Part shown: positions 1-10,290 of the stretch, piece after piece
Position numbering within the stretch: position 1 is the first letter of the stretch
Layout: every line of letters starts with the position of its first letter
Assembly: GCF_031143425.1 (NCBI RefSeq)
Contig: NC_090446.1
Location: 658,027,717-658,091,716, forward strand
Length of the DNA: 64,000 nucleotides
Source: Pleurodeles waltl
Lineage: Eukaryota; Chordata; Amphibia; Caudata; Salamandridae
Reading direction: 5' to 3'
Position numbers and translations under genes: made by a program
Notes under the pieces: generated by a model
The model's input: the letters and a program-made list of their open reading frames with translations, nothing else
Databases searched by the model: none
What the model was told of the DNA's origin: nothing

Positions 1-589
1 GCCAAACATGCACATCACAAAGGCTCTATCTCAGCACACTCATGAAGTGTTTCACACCTGTATTTTGTGCTCCCAGCCAAGCCAAGGCAGGGAGTCAGTA
101 AATGGCAAACATCTCTGGGGGTAAAACCCTGTAGTAGCTTCTTCTACTTCAAAGTTGGCACCAAGGATAAATAGTGGGCCCTCAGAACCAATTCTTCAGT
201 ACTGCTCTGTACTTGTGGAAGACCCTGAAAGACTGCTGTGGTCCTCTGCTGCAAGAAGGATTGCTACTCTGTTGCCCTGCCATTGTGCTGTCCTTCTGCC
301 CAGTTGCATGAGTGAAAAGAACTGGACCTACATCTTGGTCCTAGGACCACCAGAGTGCTTGAGGGATAGTCGGCTGGCCTCCTGAACCGATCCTTTGAGA
401 CACCAAAGGCTCCAACCATCACAAACTTAGGGCCTGGACTCTGTCTGCTGTGCGTCTTGCTCACCAAGTGGTGCCTCACCCGTCCTGGACCCTTTGAAGT
501 GGGCCTGAAGATGCTCTGCCAGCACAACTATGGTCCAAGCAGACCGACAAGGCACTACATGTCACCTTGAAGTCTTGAATCAGAACCAC
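1..589. other. unassigned sequence
   Basis: I see no domain, repeat structure or splice-supported coding region here. Short open frames on both strands overlap each other and lack recognisable motifs. Confidence 0.5.
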
Positions 590-850
590 TGCTCTGTGAC
601 ACAGCCTTAACGCATGACTTCACAGCTCCTTAGAACTTCTGCTGCATGACCCCAATCCCAAAGCAGGAACCCTCAGCTCCTTGGAACTGCCGCTGCATGA
701 TGTATCCTTGATGGAGGACCTCACATTGCTGCCCTGCAGCTCCTGAGAACTACTACTGCGCTGTACATCCTTGACTCAGGACCTCACATCACAGCCTCAA
801 ATCACCTCTGCTCGATGCATCCTTGAACTGGTACCTCACAGCGCTCTGCA
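590..850. repeat. imperfect tandem repeat, about 62-bp unit
   Basis: About four degenerate units share the order 'cagctcctt-gaact', 'ctgctgcatga', 'atccttga' and 'gacctcaca'. Units begin near 620, 688 and 738, with a weaker one near 800. The unit length and divergence suggest an old minisatellite or the remains of a tandemly organised non-coding element. No coding role is evident. Confidence 0.55.
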
Positions 851-1009
851 ACCAGGATTTAGGGTATTTTGTGCGGCTGTCCTAATTTAGTGCCTGTACC
901 CAGCACACACTTCATGATGGTTGGCCTGAACTCGTGACTTTTTCCAGGCCAAGCACCACCAGATAATCACAGTTGTCACTTTACACTTTTAAGCATTTTT
1001 TCTACTTGA

Positions 1010-1440
1010 ATCTTTAAAATGTCATATCTCTGTTTCTTCTAATTAGTTTTTTTGTGTTTTTGTCTCCAATAACTTATTACATTTTACTCTACTTTTTTAA
1101 ATTGGTGTTGTGTTTTCAGTTTATTACTGTTTGAAGTGCTGCATAGATATTTTAGACATTTTCCCTAAGTTAAGCCTGACTGCTTTTGTGCCAAGCTACC
1201 AAAGGGATAAGCACAGGTTAATATAGGGTTTGATTGTGTTTCAACCTGACAAGAACTGTTGCAGCTGCTTGAGGCGGGTTTCACACCCCTCAACCAGTAA
1301 CTCAATTGCCTACAATGTGTCTATATCGATTGCACTAGACAGTGTTGGGGCTTCACCTGGTAATAAATCATTACTTCTGGGCTCGTTATCAGAGATATAT
1401 TTGACATTGTTTCAGCCTCCTGACTGATGTACTTCTTAGG
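1010..1440 (+). repeat. diverged LTR fragment related to the TGTTAGA family
   Basis: The stretch around 1165-1225 (aagcctgactgctt, gtgccaagctaccaa) matches the reverse complement of the LTR region near 12420-12460. It is therefore in the opposite orientation to the other LTRs of this window. Similarity outside this core is weak, so the limits are approximate. I infer an old or distantly related LTR; no internal retrotransposon sequence is attached. Confidence 0.4.
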
Positions 1441-2584
1441 GCCCGGTAGGCATAAATCTTGAAAACCAATTTCAGGTGCATTATTGCTGCACTCATTGAT
1501 TCGAGAGATGACTGGTGTCTTGAATTTAATAATTAAAGCACTGGTTTCTTGATGTCGAAACCCCACACATGTAAATGCTGCAAGTAAATTTCAATAACTC
1601 CAAGTAACTGAGTCAACTTCCTCCAAAACCCCAGAATAATTTTAAAGGGTCTACAATCACCAGCTTTTTGAGCTAGGCTGAGTTTAAGTTGTCAATATTA
1701 TTATTATGATTAAAACAAATTGACACTCACAATTCTATGCACTCCACTAACAGACATCTAAAAAAACTATTATTATTTGCTCATGACTGAAAGAAGTGCA
1801 GTGTTCAAGTGCAAAAGTGGGGTAGAATCCCTATTTTGGCAAACTCACCCCTCCTACATCAGTCAGGGCACGGAGCACATTTAAAATGGATAATCATACC
1901 ACTTACTCTACAAAGCTCTCAGTGTAGTCTGAAGTGCTATATAAACAAAATCTGTCATTACAAATTAACTGCCTGTAATATAAGTGTAAAGTTGAGCAAT
2001 GAATGTACTTCATACATGCACTTGCTAGCACAGCACACACTGTGCAAGCTGCACAACTTTAAGTGATACTGAAATGCCCAGTTTCTTAAATTTTTTATTA
2101 AGGCATGGAAGCTCATTAGTTGAACAGCCCCATGTACCTCCCTTCACCATCTGTGAAAGCACCACCAATGACCCTGCCAGATTTTGTCATAAGGTCTCAT
2201 TTATTATCAATATCTAATTTTGATCAGAACATTGCGTGATCTCACAGGCAAAGTCTTTATGGTGATAGCATGGGCAGAAACTTGCACAAATATCATAATT
2301 ACAGTTTTTGGGCCTATTCTCAGTTGCAAAGGTTTCTACATATTAAAACATATATTGTAGATTTTTTGAGTGGAACTCAGTAGACTATATGGGGCATGGA
2401 TTACAGGGGCAAATGTAAGCAAAAGGTTAAACATTGCCAAAACTGCTAAATGTATTTGTACTAATTGTCTCTAATGCCTACAGTTAGGCCATGCCTGTAC
2501 AATCAACCCACCGCCCAACCCCCATGGCCAAAATGCACATCAAGAGTAGCTATGTAATGGAAGCCTGGACCCCCAGGGTTGAGT
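1441..2584. other. unassigned AT-rich sequence
   Basis: I see no coding, RNA or transposon signature in this interval. Confidence 0.45.
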
Positions 2585-2723
2585 AGATGGTTACCCAGAC
2601 CCTACCCAAGACATATGATGTCAGAACTCACCCCTCAAGTCAGGAAAGATCTGGACCAATGAATCCGGAACCACGCCTGTGTTGTTCACGCAAGCTCAAC
2701 ACCGCTTGCCTGAACAACGCAGT

Positions 2724-2791
2724 CCTTTTTCTCTGCCTTAACCACGCACGTGCTGAACAGTGCACATGGATGGTTAAGGCAGAGAAAAAGG
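2724..2791. repeat. perfect 21-bp inverted repeat
   Basis: Arms at 2724-2744 and 2771-2791 (cctttttctctgccttaac...) are exact reverse complements separated by 26 bp. This would form a strong hairpin on either strand. It lies in a block (2585-3530) with other short palindromes, suggesting a MITE-like or fold-back element. Confidence 0.8.
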
Positions 2792-2879
2792 AAGATCCAT
2801 CAATCGTGAAAGGACGCGGTCAGGTAAGTGGGGCTGGGGCAGGGTTGTGGGTAGCTTTTAGGTGGTGGGGCAGGGGGTG

Positions 2880-3345
2880 AAGGGGTTGGGATGGTTAGGT
2901 TTTTTTTTTTTTTTTTAAGGGGGTGGGGTGGGTGGTCAGTACTTTGGTTTTTAGGTCGGGGTTATTTTGTTTTTAGTGGTGGGGTGGGGGTTAAGGTAAT
3001 TTTGTTTTTAGGGTGGGTGGGGGACAGGTTTTTTGGCTTGTGGGTCAGGTAATTTTGTATTTAGGGCAGGTGGGGGGGATCGGGTTTTTAGGGGGGGGTG
3101 GTGGTTGGGGTAATTTTGTATTCCAGGCAGGTGGGGGGTTGGGTTTTTAGGTTGTGGGGTGGGAGTAATTTTGTATTCAGGACAGGTGGGGGGTTGGGTT
3201 TTTAGGGGCGGGGTGTGGGATTGAGGTAATTTTGTATTTAGGGCAGGTGGGGGCAGGTTATTAGGGGTCGGTTTTAGGGCTCAGGGTGGGTGGGGGGTAT
3301 CGGGGTTGTTTTTCAGGCTGGGGGGTCAGGGTACTTCTGTTTTTA
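2880..3345 (+). repeat. G-rich minisatellite
   Basis: About seven to eight degenerate units of roughly 60 bp alternate 'taattttgtatttaggg', 'caggtgggggg' and 'tgggtttttagg'. A run of about 17 T lies near its start. The plus strand has many runs of three to eight G at short spacing, so it could form G-quadruplexes. Open frames here are by-products of low stop-codon density. Confidence 0.75.
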
Positions 3346-3349
3346 GGTG

Positions 3350-3530
3350 GGGTGGCATGCGTCAACCATGCATGCCGTTTGCACACATGCCTTTACAACG
3401 AAAATGTGTTGTAAAGGCATGCGTGGTAAAGGCATGCGTGGAAACAATGCGGTCACTGTTCCAACCGCGTTGATCAGGCATGCGTGGTTGGCACATGCAT
3501 GGTTCAATCATACAACCCTCACGTCCAGTG
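3350..3530. repeat. GCATGC-rich palindromic block
   Basis: The motif gcatgc(g/a)t recurs several times. A 13-bp perfect inverted repeat (atgcctttacaac / gttgtaaaggcat) sits near 3388-3420. Open frames on both strands mirror each other because the DNA is palindromic. The block probably belongs with the upstream hairpin and G-rich array as one non-coding element. Confidence 0.6.
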
Positions 3531-4160
3531 CTGCTGAAGGTAGAAATTAATAGGTGGTGCACCACTTGGGGTTTGCCCCGATGACCATAGAAGGACTAGT
3601 AATGGTTATTGTACATTTGAGACATCTGGTATAGAACTCCACTATTCCCCGCCAAGTGTGTGACCTCCAAGATTGGCCAGTCATAGCCACCATTCTCACT
3701 ACATTTGGCAATGAGACGAAGCATTGAAATGCTGAGGGGGTGGAGATTGCTGCACCTCACAGGCAGAGTGACCTGAAGGCCATGGTGGCCCAACACCTAC
3801 GACAAGAAAAACCACCTCAGCAGTGAGAGGAAAATGCACCACTAACCTGCATTTGCTGTGTGCAGTGTCCCACCAAACCCCAGCTGAGTCTCATTGGCTG
3901 GCCAAGACACTAGCAACCAGGAGGAAAAAACATAGTACTTGGGCGCTCACAGTGAATCCACATAGTAACAAATAAACACAAAAGGTAAGGCACGGTGCTC
4001 CTGGCAAGAGGATCTTCCCTTATCCTCTAAAGTTCCCGAAGGAACTGAACAATGATAAGTCGAAAGTCAGGGCACTCATGAGTCAAAGTTCATTTCATTA
4101 AAGGTGTTTAAAGTCCATACTGTACTTGTATGGTGCTGATAGCCACACAAAGAAATTCGT
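3531..4160. other. unassigned sequence
   Basis: I see no recognisable gene or repeat boundary in this stretch. Confidence 0.4.
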
Positions 4161-4860
4161 TGTAAGACCGGGATTCATGAAAGAAGGAATCTTCAATTTA
4201 TTCTTGAAAGATAAAGTTAATCACAGTGATAGGAAACAATCCTTAAGGTCAGCAATCATGTGACCATAACAGCTGACAATAATCATGTAGCAACAAATGC
4301 CAACACGTGTTTCGTCTTATGAGAGATCAGTCTCAAAGACTTCATCAGGGCTGAAATAAACAAAAATAGTGTCTACAAGTTGCAGTATAACAACCTCTAA
4401 TTCATTAAATACAATGAGCGACAAGAACAAGTCACTCACACTGTGATGTTTATGTGATTGGAAAACATGCAATACGTGACATGTGTGACATACGAAGAAG
4501 AAGATCATACAGGTTTGTGAAGAGAAAATAACAATAAGTACAAATAGAAAAGGAGGTCACTTTTGACGAAAGTGCAATAAATCGAGAAAAGCGCTAGCAG
4601 CATAAAAATTCTTTAAAAAGCTATTCTAAACAAAAGGTTATTGCGTCATAGTTGGTGCACGTCCTCAATTTTAAATTAAGAAAAGGTGAAAACACCCAAA
4701 TGAACCCAAAATATGTCAGGCCGGTATGAGGAGACCTATCTAAAGTCACATAAGTGACCATAGCGATCATACCCAACCTTAAACCTGTGTGTTGAAATCA
4801 TACAAGTAAACTGAACATACCTGAGCTACAGTCAAGAAATCAATCAATAATGTTCTCCAG
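4161..4860 (-). mobile_element. probable Penelope-like element terminal region
   Basis: Assigned because it contains a hammerhead-type motif on the minus strand, as described for the terminal repeats (pLTRs) of Penelope-like retroelements. No RT or GIY-YIG coding sequence is visible, so this would be a terminal remnant. The outer limits are not resolved. Other retroelements and satellites also carry hammerheads, so the family call is tentative. Confidence 0.4.
4296..4353 (-). ncRNA. hammerhead-ribozyme-like motif (type I, palindromic stem III)
   Basis: On the minus strand the order is GCC, CTGATGA (4348-4342), a stem II whose halves GTCTT/AAGAC and TGAGA/TCTCA pair around a CTGATC loop, then GAAA (4313-4310), CACGTG, TT and GGC closing stem I. 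The sequence around stem III, 4302-4311, is a perfect 10-bp palindrome, as in newt satellite and Penelope-type hammerheads thought to work as dimers. One extra A lies between CTGATGA and stem II, and there is one bulged base in stem II, so activity is uncertain. Identification rests on core motifs plus pairing, not on a covariance-model search. Confidence 0.6.
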
Positions 4861-5469
4861 AAGTCTCATTGGCTGCACTGAGAGTGCAAGCAGGATAGCA
4901 AGGATTACCGCCGGTGCACGGAGGCAGCCAAATGCCTGGCTCCAGCACCAGTTTTGGGAAGCAGCCACCACCGCAGGCACTTGATACACAATAGAAGCAT
5001 GAGAAGAACACAAAAAGGTACGTGATGTGCCCAGATGGGTTTTTCACCAGAGAAAGACAGATTAGGGCCCAGTGACTCTCATGGCAAAAGACTGATGAAA
5101 GTGAGGAGCGTGACATGTGCCACTGTATTTCATCACTTACTCGTTGAGTTTTCTTTGAGGTCATCAGCAGAAGGTGTGTGTCTGGCTGCACAAGACAATT
5201 ACATTATTGTTGCCACACAGACCCCACACCAAGCTTGGTAGCACTTAGAGTGCACATCAGCGCACCACATATGCAAATGGCTGAAGAACCACAGTAACCT
5301 TGAGTGGCCACAATGCCAGCACCTGTTGTCATGAAAGTACTTACATCCATAACAGTGCTTCTACCATTCAGCGAACTCATCAATACGGTAACTGGAAGGC
5401 ATGAGTAATCAGGCTGAATAATTACTTTTGTGCCACATATGAAACAGACAATACAGTCAAGCAATCACT
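4861..5469. other. unassigned sequence
   Basis: A 115-codon open frame on the minus strand (5191-4844) has no recognisable domain, and plus-strand frames overlap it. I see no feature I can support. Confidence 0.4.
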
Positions 5470-7020
5470 ATTACTTTATTTCAGAGGGAAAGAAGTATTC
5501 AAACTATTCCAAAAATCTTCCCGACACTGAGGATGACAATGATTCTGACACAGTAGTTGACATTCTCAACACTCATTTCAAACTCAGCTGAAGTCAGATT
5601 ATGAACATTTCAAAATGGGCCAGGCATGCAAAGGGAATACAAAACCCTTAATGGGTCCCACCCCTGCCTCTGGGCCCTGGCTCATGTGTAGCTCATGACC
5701 AAACAAAGGAAGTGCTTGCCCGACTATACAGGGCAGTCACTCATCAGTCCTTCCTAACGTGCCACATCATATCGAAGCCGGGAATCAAGTTAGAGAACAT
5801 TCTCACCCTCACCTGGTCACATGAGCTGTCCAACAGTCGGGCTGAGGAAATGGAGCTGACACTTTCAAAAGCTCACCTTCCCCAAAATACCACCAAAACT
5901 GTGAAGTTAACAAGATAAGTTGTCGAGGCAGTGTAAAGATATCAATCGCACACACCTCTAAATATGCCCCAGCTACTACACAAAGCAAATGCCAGATGGT
6001 GGATTAGACCAACACTCAATACACGTCTCCCCAGTCCAGTAAAAGGTCGGTTTGACGTGTGGAAGAAAAACAGACTTTGTGAGAGTCTGTTGAAGCAGTG
6101 CAAAGGGTGAAAATTCTCAACACAAACCAGAACAAACATAGCACTTCGACAACTCACACTTGAAAATACACCTGCAAACCCTGAAACCCTAAAAGCAATA
6201 CACGGGCCCCACCGGTGGAAGTGGTGGACAGTGAAGATGGGGATGTCTATATGATATAATACTCTGGGTCAGAAGCAGGCAGGAAGCATCTGCCGCCAAT
6301 GTGTGGTGTTTATATCGGGGAGCAAAATCCAAGCTGATAGGCAAAGGGGCATCATTAAGTGTTATGGAAATTTGCCAATACAAGGCACTGTCATCACCAC
6401 CACCCCTGATGCCTAACATGACAAAAATGTATGCCTATCGTAGGTACAAATCACTACCACTGGCAGGCTTAATCAAGGTGATGGTCGCCAAAAGAGAACA
6501 CATATGGCTGACACAAATTCACATAACCAGAGAAGGGAATGGCATGCTAATGGGCTGTCACACTGCAGAAGAATTGGGACTGGTGTTCTTAGCCCCCAAA
6601 ATTCATGCTGCCCAAACTGATGAGTTATTGAAAGGCTTTCCTCAGCTACTCCAAGGATTTGGGTGCCTGAAATGGACTAAGGTCAAACTACAAATAGACA
6701 TCCTGGTAAGGCACAGTGCTAGATGCCGCTGATGTGTGCCTTTCCACCTTTGCCTGCTACTGGAGGTAGAACTCTGCAAACTAAAACAGCAAGGCCTGAT
6801 CAAGAAGGTGTCTGGGCCTATGCCTCAGGCAATGGTAGCCAATGGTAGTGACTCCCTCAACCTAAGCAGCAGGCAGCAATCATGATTTACGCCGACATTT
6901 AGTTCCCTAGTCAGGCTATCAGCAAAGAATGGCATATAAAGCCGACAATGGATGACGTCAACAGTTTGGCATTCTCACTCCTCATCTGCATTAACCATCT
7001 GAGGGGCCTGTGGTCTGTCT
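5470..7020 (+). pseudogene. Ty3/gypsy pol fragment (protease to start of RT)
   Basis: The clearest part is an open frame at 6301-6732. It holds a retropepsin-like segment, the 'MGCHTAEELGLV' block and the linker leading to RT ('GCLKWTKVKLQID'), an arrangement typical of vertebrate gypsy pol. The usual protease Asp-Thr-Gly is replaced by Gly-Lys-Gly (about 6331-6342), so the enzyme would be inactive. Downstream, 6780-7010 shows in changing frames the start of RT ('QQGLIKKVSGP', 'QAISKEWHIKPTMDD'). Frameshifts and stops are frequent. Sequence from 5470 to 6300 is probably more of the same element but is barely recognisable. It ends at about 7020 against an oppositely oriented gypsy element. Confidence 0.7.
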
Positions 7021-7037
7021 AAACCCAGAAGTGAGCA

Positions 7038-8215
7038 TCACAAAAGTAGGGTCTTAGCTTCTTTGGCTCTCACCACTGCAAAAGCTTCCCTTTGAATTGC
7101 GCTCCACCTCTGTTCCCATGGAAGCAACCTCCCACTAATGAAGGCTTCAGGGTGATCTAGGCCCTCTTCATTTAACTGTGAAAGCACAGCTCCCACGCCA
7201 TGCTCTGAGACATCTGTCTGTAGCTCTGAGACATCTGTCTGTACCACAAATTCCTTGGAGATGTCAGGAGCCTTGAGCATGGGTGCTGTGCACACGTCCT
7301 CCTTCAGGGTATCAAAAGCAGTCTGGCATGCCTCTGTTCAGATCAGCTGAAGGGCTGCTTCCTGGATGTCAGCTCTGTCAAGGGGGCAACATTGGTGCCA
7401 TACCCCTTGCCGAACCTTCGGTAGTATCCAGTGAGACCTAAAAAGGCTCTCTCCTCTGTCTGGGTCCTGGGGGGTGCCCAAGCCAGAATGGTACCAGTCA
7501 TGGCTTATAGGGGTACCACCTGTCCGCTCCCTGTTGTCCCAAGTACACCACAGGCCCTGCCTGGCACTTACTGGCTTTGATAGTGTAGCCTCCACTCTGC
7601 AGAGTCCTCAACACTTCATGGAGGTGGTGCCAATGATCCTCCCAGCTGCAGCTGAAGGCAGCAATGTCGTCTAGATAGATGGCACTAAAGTTCTTCAACC
7701 CAGCCAAGCCCTGGTTGCCCAGCCTTTAGAATGTGGCAGCGGCGTTCTTATACCCAAAGGGCATAACATGGAATTGGTATGTCCCTCTGCCATTGAGAAT
7801 ACCAACCTCTCCTTGGCCCCCTCGGTCAAAGCAATTGGCCAATACTTAGACATTGGATCAAACGTGCTGAGGAATTTGGCAGCTCCTAACCAGCCGATGA
7901 GCTCATCAGCTCAGATGATGGTGGTGCTCGTCAGTCCTGGTGAGGGTCAACACAGAACCTCAGTTCAGGTGTGACACCAAGTGGAGCAGCCTTTGGGACC
8001 AGAACCACTGGGCTGGACCAAGGATTGTTGGAGTGCTCAATCACCCCTAACTCCAGCATCTTGGAGATTTCCTCTCTGATGCTATTCCTCACTCAATCAG
8101 TCAACCTGTAAGACTTGTGCTTAACTGGCATGCTGTCCCCAGTGTCAATATCATGGGTACACCAGTGAGTGACTCCATGGATGAGCGAGAGCATACAGGC
8201 AAACTGCTTCAGTAA
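7038..8215 (-). pseudogene. gypsy reverse transcriptase-RNase H, broken
   Basis: Minus-strand translation in shifting frames shows the RT entry block (KMLELGVIEHSNNPWSSPVV), a fragment resembling the 'RFCVD' motif and the catalytic box 'IYLDDIAAF' (Tyr-Leu-Asp-Asp at 7677-7666). The beginning of RNase H follows (7295-7038; 'VVQTDVSE', 'GVGAVLSQL', 'EAFISGRLLPWE'). The YLDD catalytic pair is intact but the frame is interrupted repeatedly. A 'TDVSEL/QTDVSE' segment is locally duplicated near 7205-7245. It directly follows the integrase C-terminus at 8218, which supports a native IN-RT order. Confidence 0.75.
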
Positions 8216-8217
8216 CT

Positions 8218-9482
8218 TTAGTCCCTTTGCTGTTCTAGGGTCAGAGTAGGGGAGAGGTTCATACCCTCCACTGGCCCATCCTGCTCTTTGGAAAACAGGA
8301 GGTTGGGGACAGGTTCACTCTGCTCTTTCACTCCATCATCTGTGACCAAGAGCATGGCCAACTCAGACCTCTCGAAGTGCGGCTTGAGGTGGTTCATGTG
8401 CATGACCCTCAAAATGATCCTAGGAGTCTGCATTTCCACCACCAGGTAGCTGATGTTGTTTTTCTGCTCCTTCACCTGAAAAGGCCCAGAACAACAGTCT
8501 AGGAGACCATGAGGCTCTACCAAGGCCATCACCCATACTTTCTGAACAGGCTGAAACTAAACCAGAGTGGTATTCTGGTCGTTCCAGTGTTTTATGTCCT
8601 CCTTGCTGGCTTCCAGAATCTCATGGGCGAACTTCCGGAAGCAGGCTGTCTGGTTCCTGACGGCCAGCATTTAACTGAATACATCCTGGTGTGGCCTCTT
8701 GGGAGCTTGTTCCTAGTTCTCCTTCACCAAACTGAGAGGCCCTCTCACAGGGTGCCCATACAGAAATGCGAAAGGATTGAAGCCAACGCCCTTCTGCTGC
8801 ACCTCGTTGTAGGCAAACAACGGGCATGGTAACAGGAAATCCCACTTACGCCTCATGGATTCTGAGAGACCCATAATCATGCCCTTCAGGGTACGGTTGA
8901 ACCATTCAACCAACCCACTGCCTTGGGGGTGGTAAGTCGTGGTGAACTTGTAGGTAACACCACATGCTTTGCACATGGCCTACATGTACAACAAAATGAA
9001 ATTGGTACCCCAGTCAGATACCACCTCCTTGGGGAAACCCACATGGGTAAAGATCCCCATAACTGCCCTGTCACAGTGGGCACAGTCACTGTCTTCAGAG
9101 GGATAGCTTCTGGATACTGGGTAGCATGGTCCACCAAGACCAGGATAAACCTGTTGCCCATGGCTTTCTCGGGATGTAGAGGATGCACAATGTCAATGCC
9201 CACCTGCTCAAAAGGGGTGCTCATGACAGGAAACGATTGAAGAGGAGCTTTGCACCTCTTCACAGATTTGCCACTCACCTGGCAGGTTTGACAGGTCCCA
9301 CAGAATGCATCTGAAGTCTTCCTCATTTGGGGCCAATAGAAGTGGGTGAAAAGCCTTTCAAAGGCATTGTCCTGTCCCAAATGACTTTCCAGTGGCACAT
9401 CATGAGCCAGACTCAGTTGGTAGGCTCTGAAACACTGCGGTACCACCAGACCGCAGGCTATCCCAGGCTCAGCAACCTTAGG
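8218..9482 (-). pseudogene. gypsy integrase, broken, placed upstream of RT
   Basis: The HHCC zinc-binding region is visible near 9420-9280 ('AHDVPLESHLG', 'FYWPQM', 'CGTCQTC'). The core has all three catalytic acidic residues in recognisable context: 'EQVGIDIV', 'SDWGTNF' (about 9010) and 'HPQGSGLVEWFNRTLKG' (about 8920-8870). The C-terminal 'GPFQV...NHLKPHF' module lies at 8532-8218. Frameshifts separate these pieces into frames 9446-8886, 8976-8713 and 8532-8218. The role would have been insertion of the cDNA into chromosomes. Confidence 0.8.
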
Positions 9483-9864
9483 CTTGCTCTACAGGAAATC
9501 ATTTTTCCAGTAAATCAGGTGAGAACTAGAGACATCACCAGCTGCCTGAGACTCAGCCTGTTTCTGAAGACCCCAAGACTGTGGCACACTTTCTGTGCTG
9601 TGCAGAACTTCCCCCTGGTGGGGGTCCTTCATGCTGACAATGGTCCAGCTCAGGTAGGTCCTCTTGTGCGGCCACTTCTTTCTCTTTAGGTTCTGCGGAG
9701 TGCCCCTCAGGTTCAGCCTCCTCCCGGACCGTGGGAATCTTAGGAGCAGGTTTCCCACGCCCCTTGCCCCTCCTCCACCTGGCAGCCACCTGGGCCACTG
9801 TTTCAGGCTCCAGGTCCTTCTGATAACCCTCTCTGGCGCCCATGTACAGTGGGTTCATGTATGC
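9483..9864 (-). pseudogene. charged linker between protease and integrase
   Basis: The minus-strand frame 9858-9553 encodes a Lys/Glu/Arg-rich, low-complexity stretch (for example 'ARWRRGKGRGKPAPK') without a recognised fold. Its position between protease and integrase suggests a linker of the polyprotein or an inserted species-specific segment. It has no conserved catalytic motif. Confidence 0.45.
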
Positions 9865-10290
9865 TTACTCTGGCAATCCTAACATCTCCAAGTTCGACCC
9901 GAGCTCCACCTCCTTCCAGGCTGTATGCTCCAGGTTGTTTCCTAGTAGACAGTCAACAGGCATGGATGGATGTACAGCTACCCTCAAGAAACCTGAGTCT
10001 TTCCCCCATTCAAAAGGAACCTGAGCTGCTAAGCATTGGATCTCACTGTTGTCTACTGCTACAACCTGGTGGACCACATTAGTAATTATCTGCTCCTCAG
10101 AGAACAGATGACAGTGAACAGTTGGTATAGTGGCTCCTGTGTCTCAAAGAGCATCCACCCGCCTCCCATTGATGGTCACCCACTACATGTACTTCTTAGT
10201 GTTGGCAGGCATGAGGGTTCTCTGGACCACCTCTCCCTCACCCAGGGATCCTAGGGTCAACTAAGCTGAGCTCTTACCACTAACTGGTGC
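9865..10290 (-). pseudogene. gypsy aspartic protease
   Basis: The retropepsin active site Asp-Thr-Gly-Ala-Thr is encoded by 10143-10129 and is preceded immediately by an in-frame TGA. After it the frame stays open (10077-9865) through 'VDCLLGNNL', resembling the C-terminal retropepsin block. The catalytic triplet is intact, unlike that of the plus-strand gypsy fragment at 6331-6342, which shows these are two different elements. Confidence 0.6.

Noticed and set aside
3347..3565. Mirror-image open frames on both strands
   Set aside because: They come from palindromic GCATGC-rich DNA.
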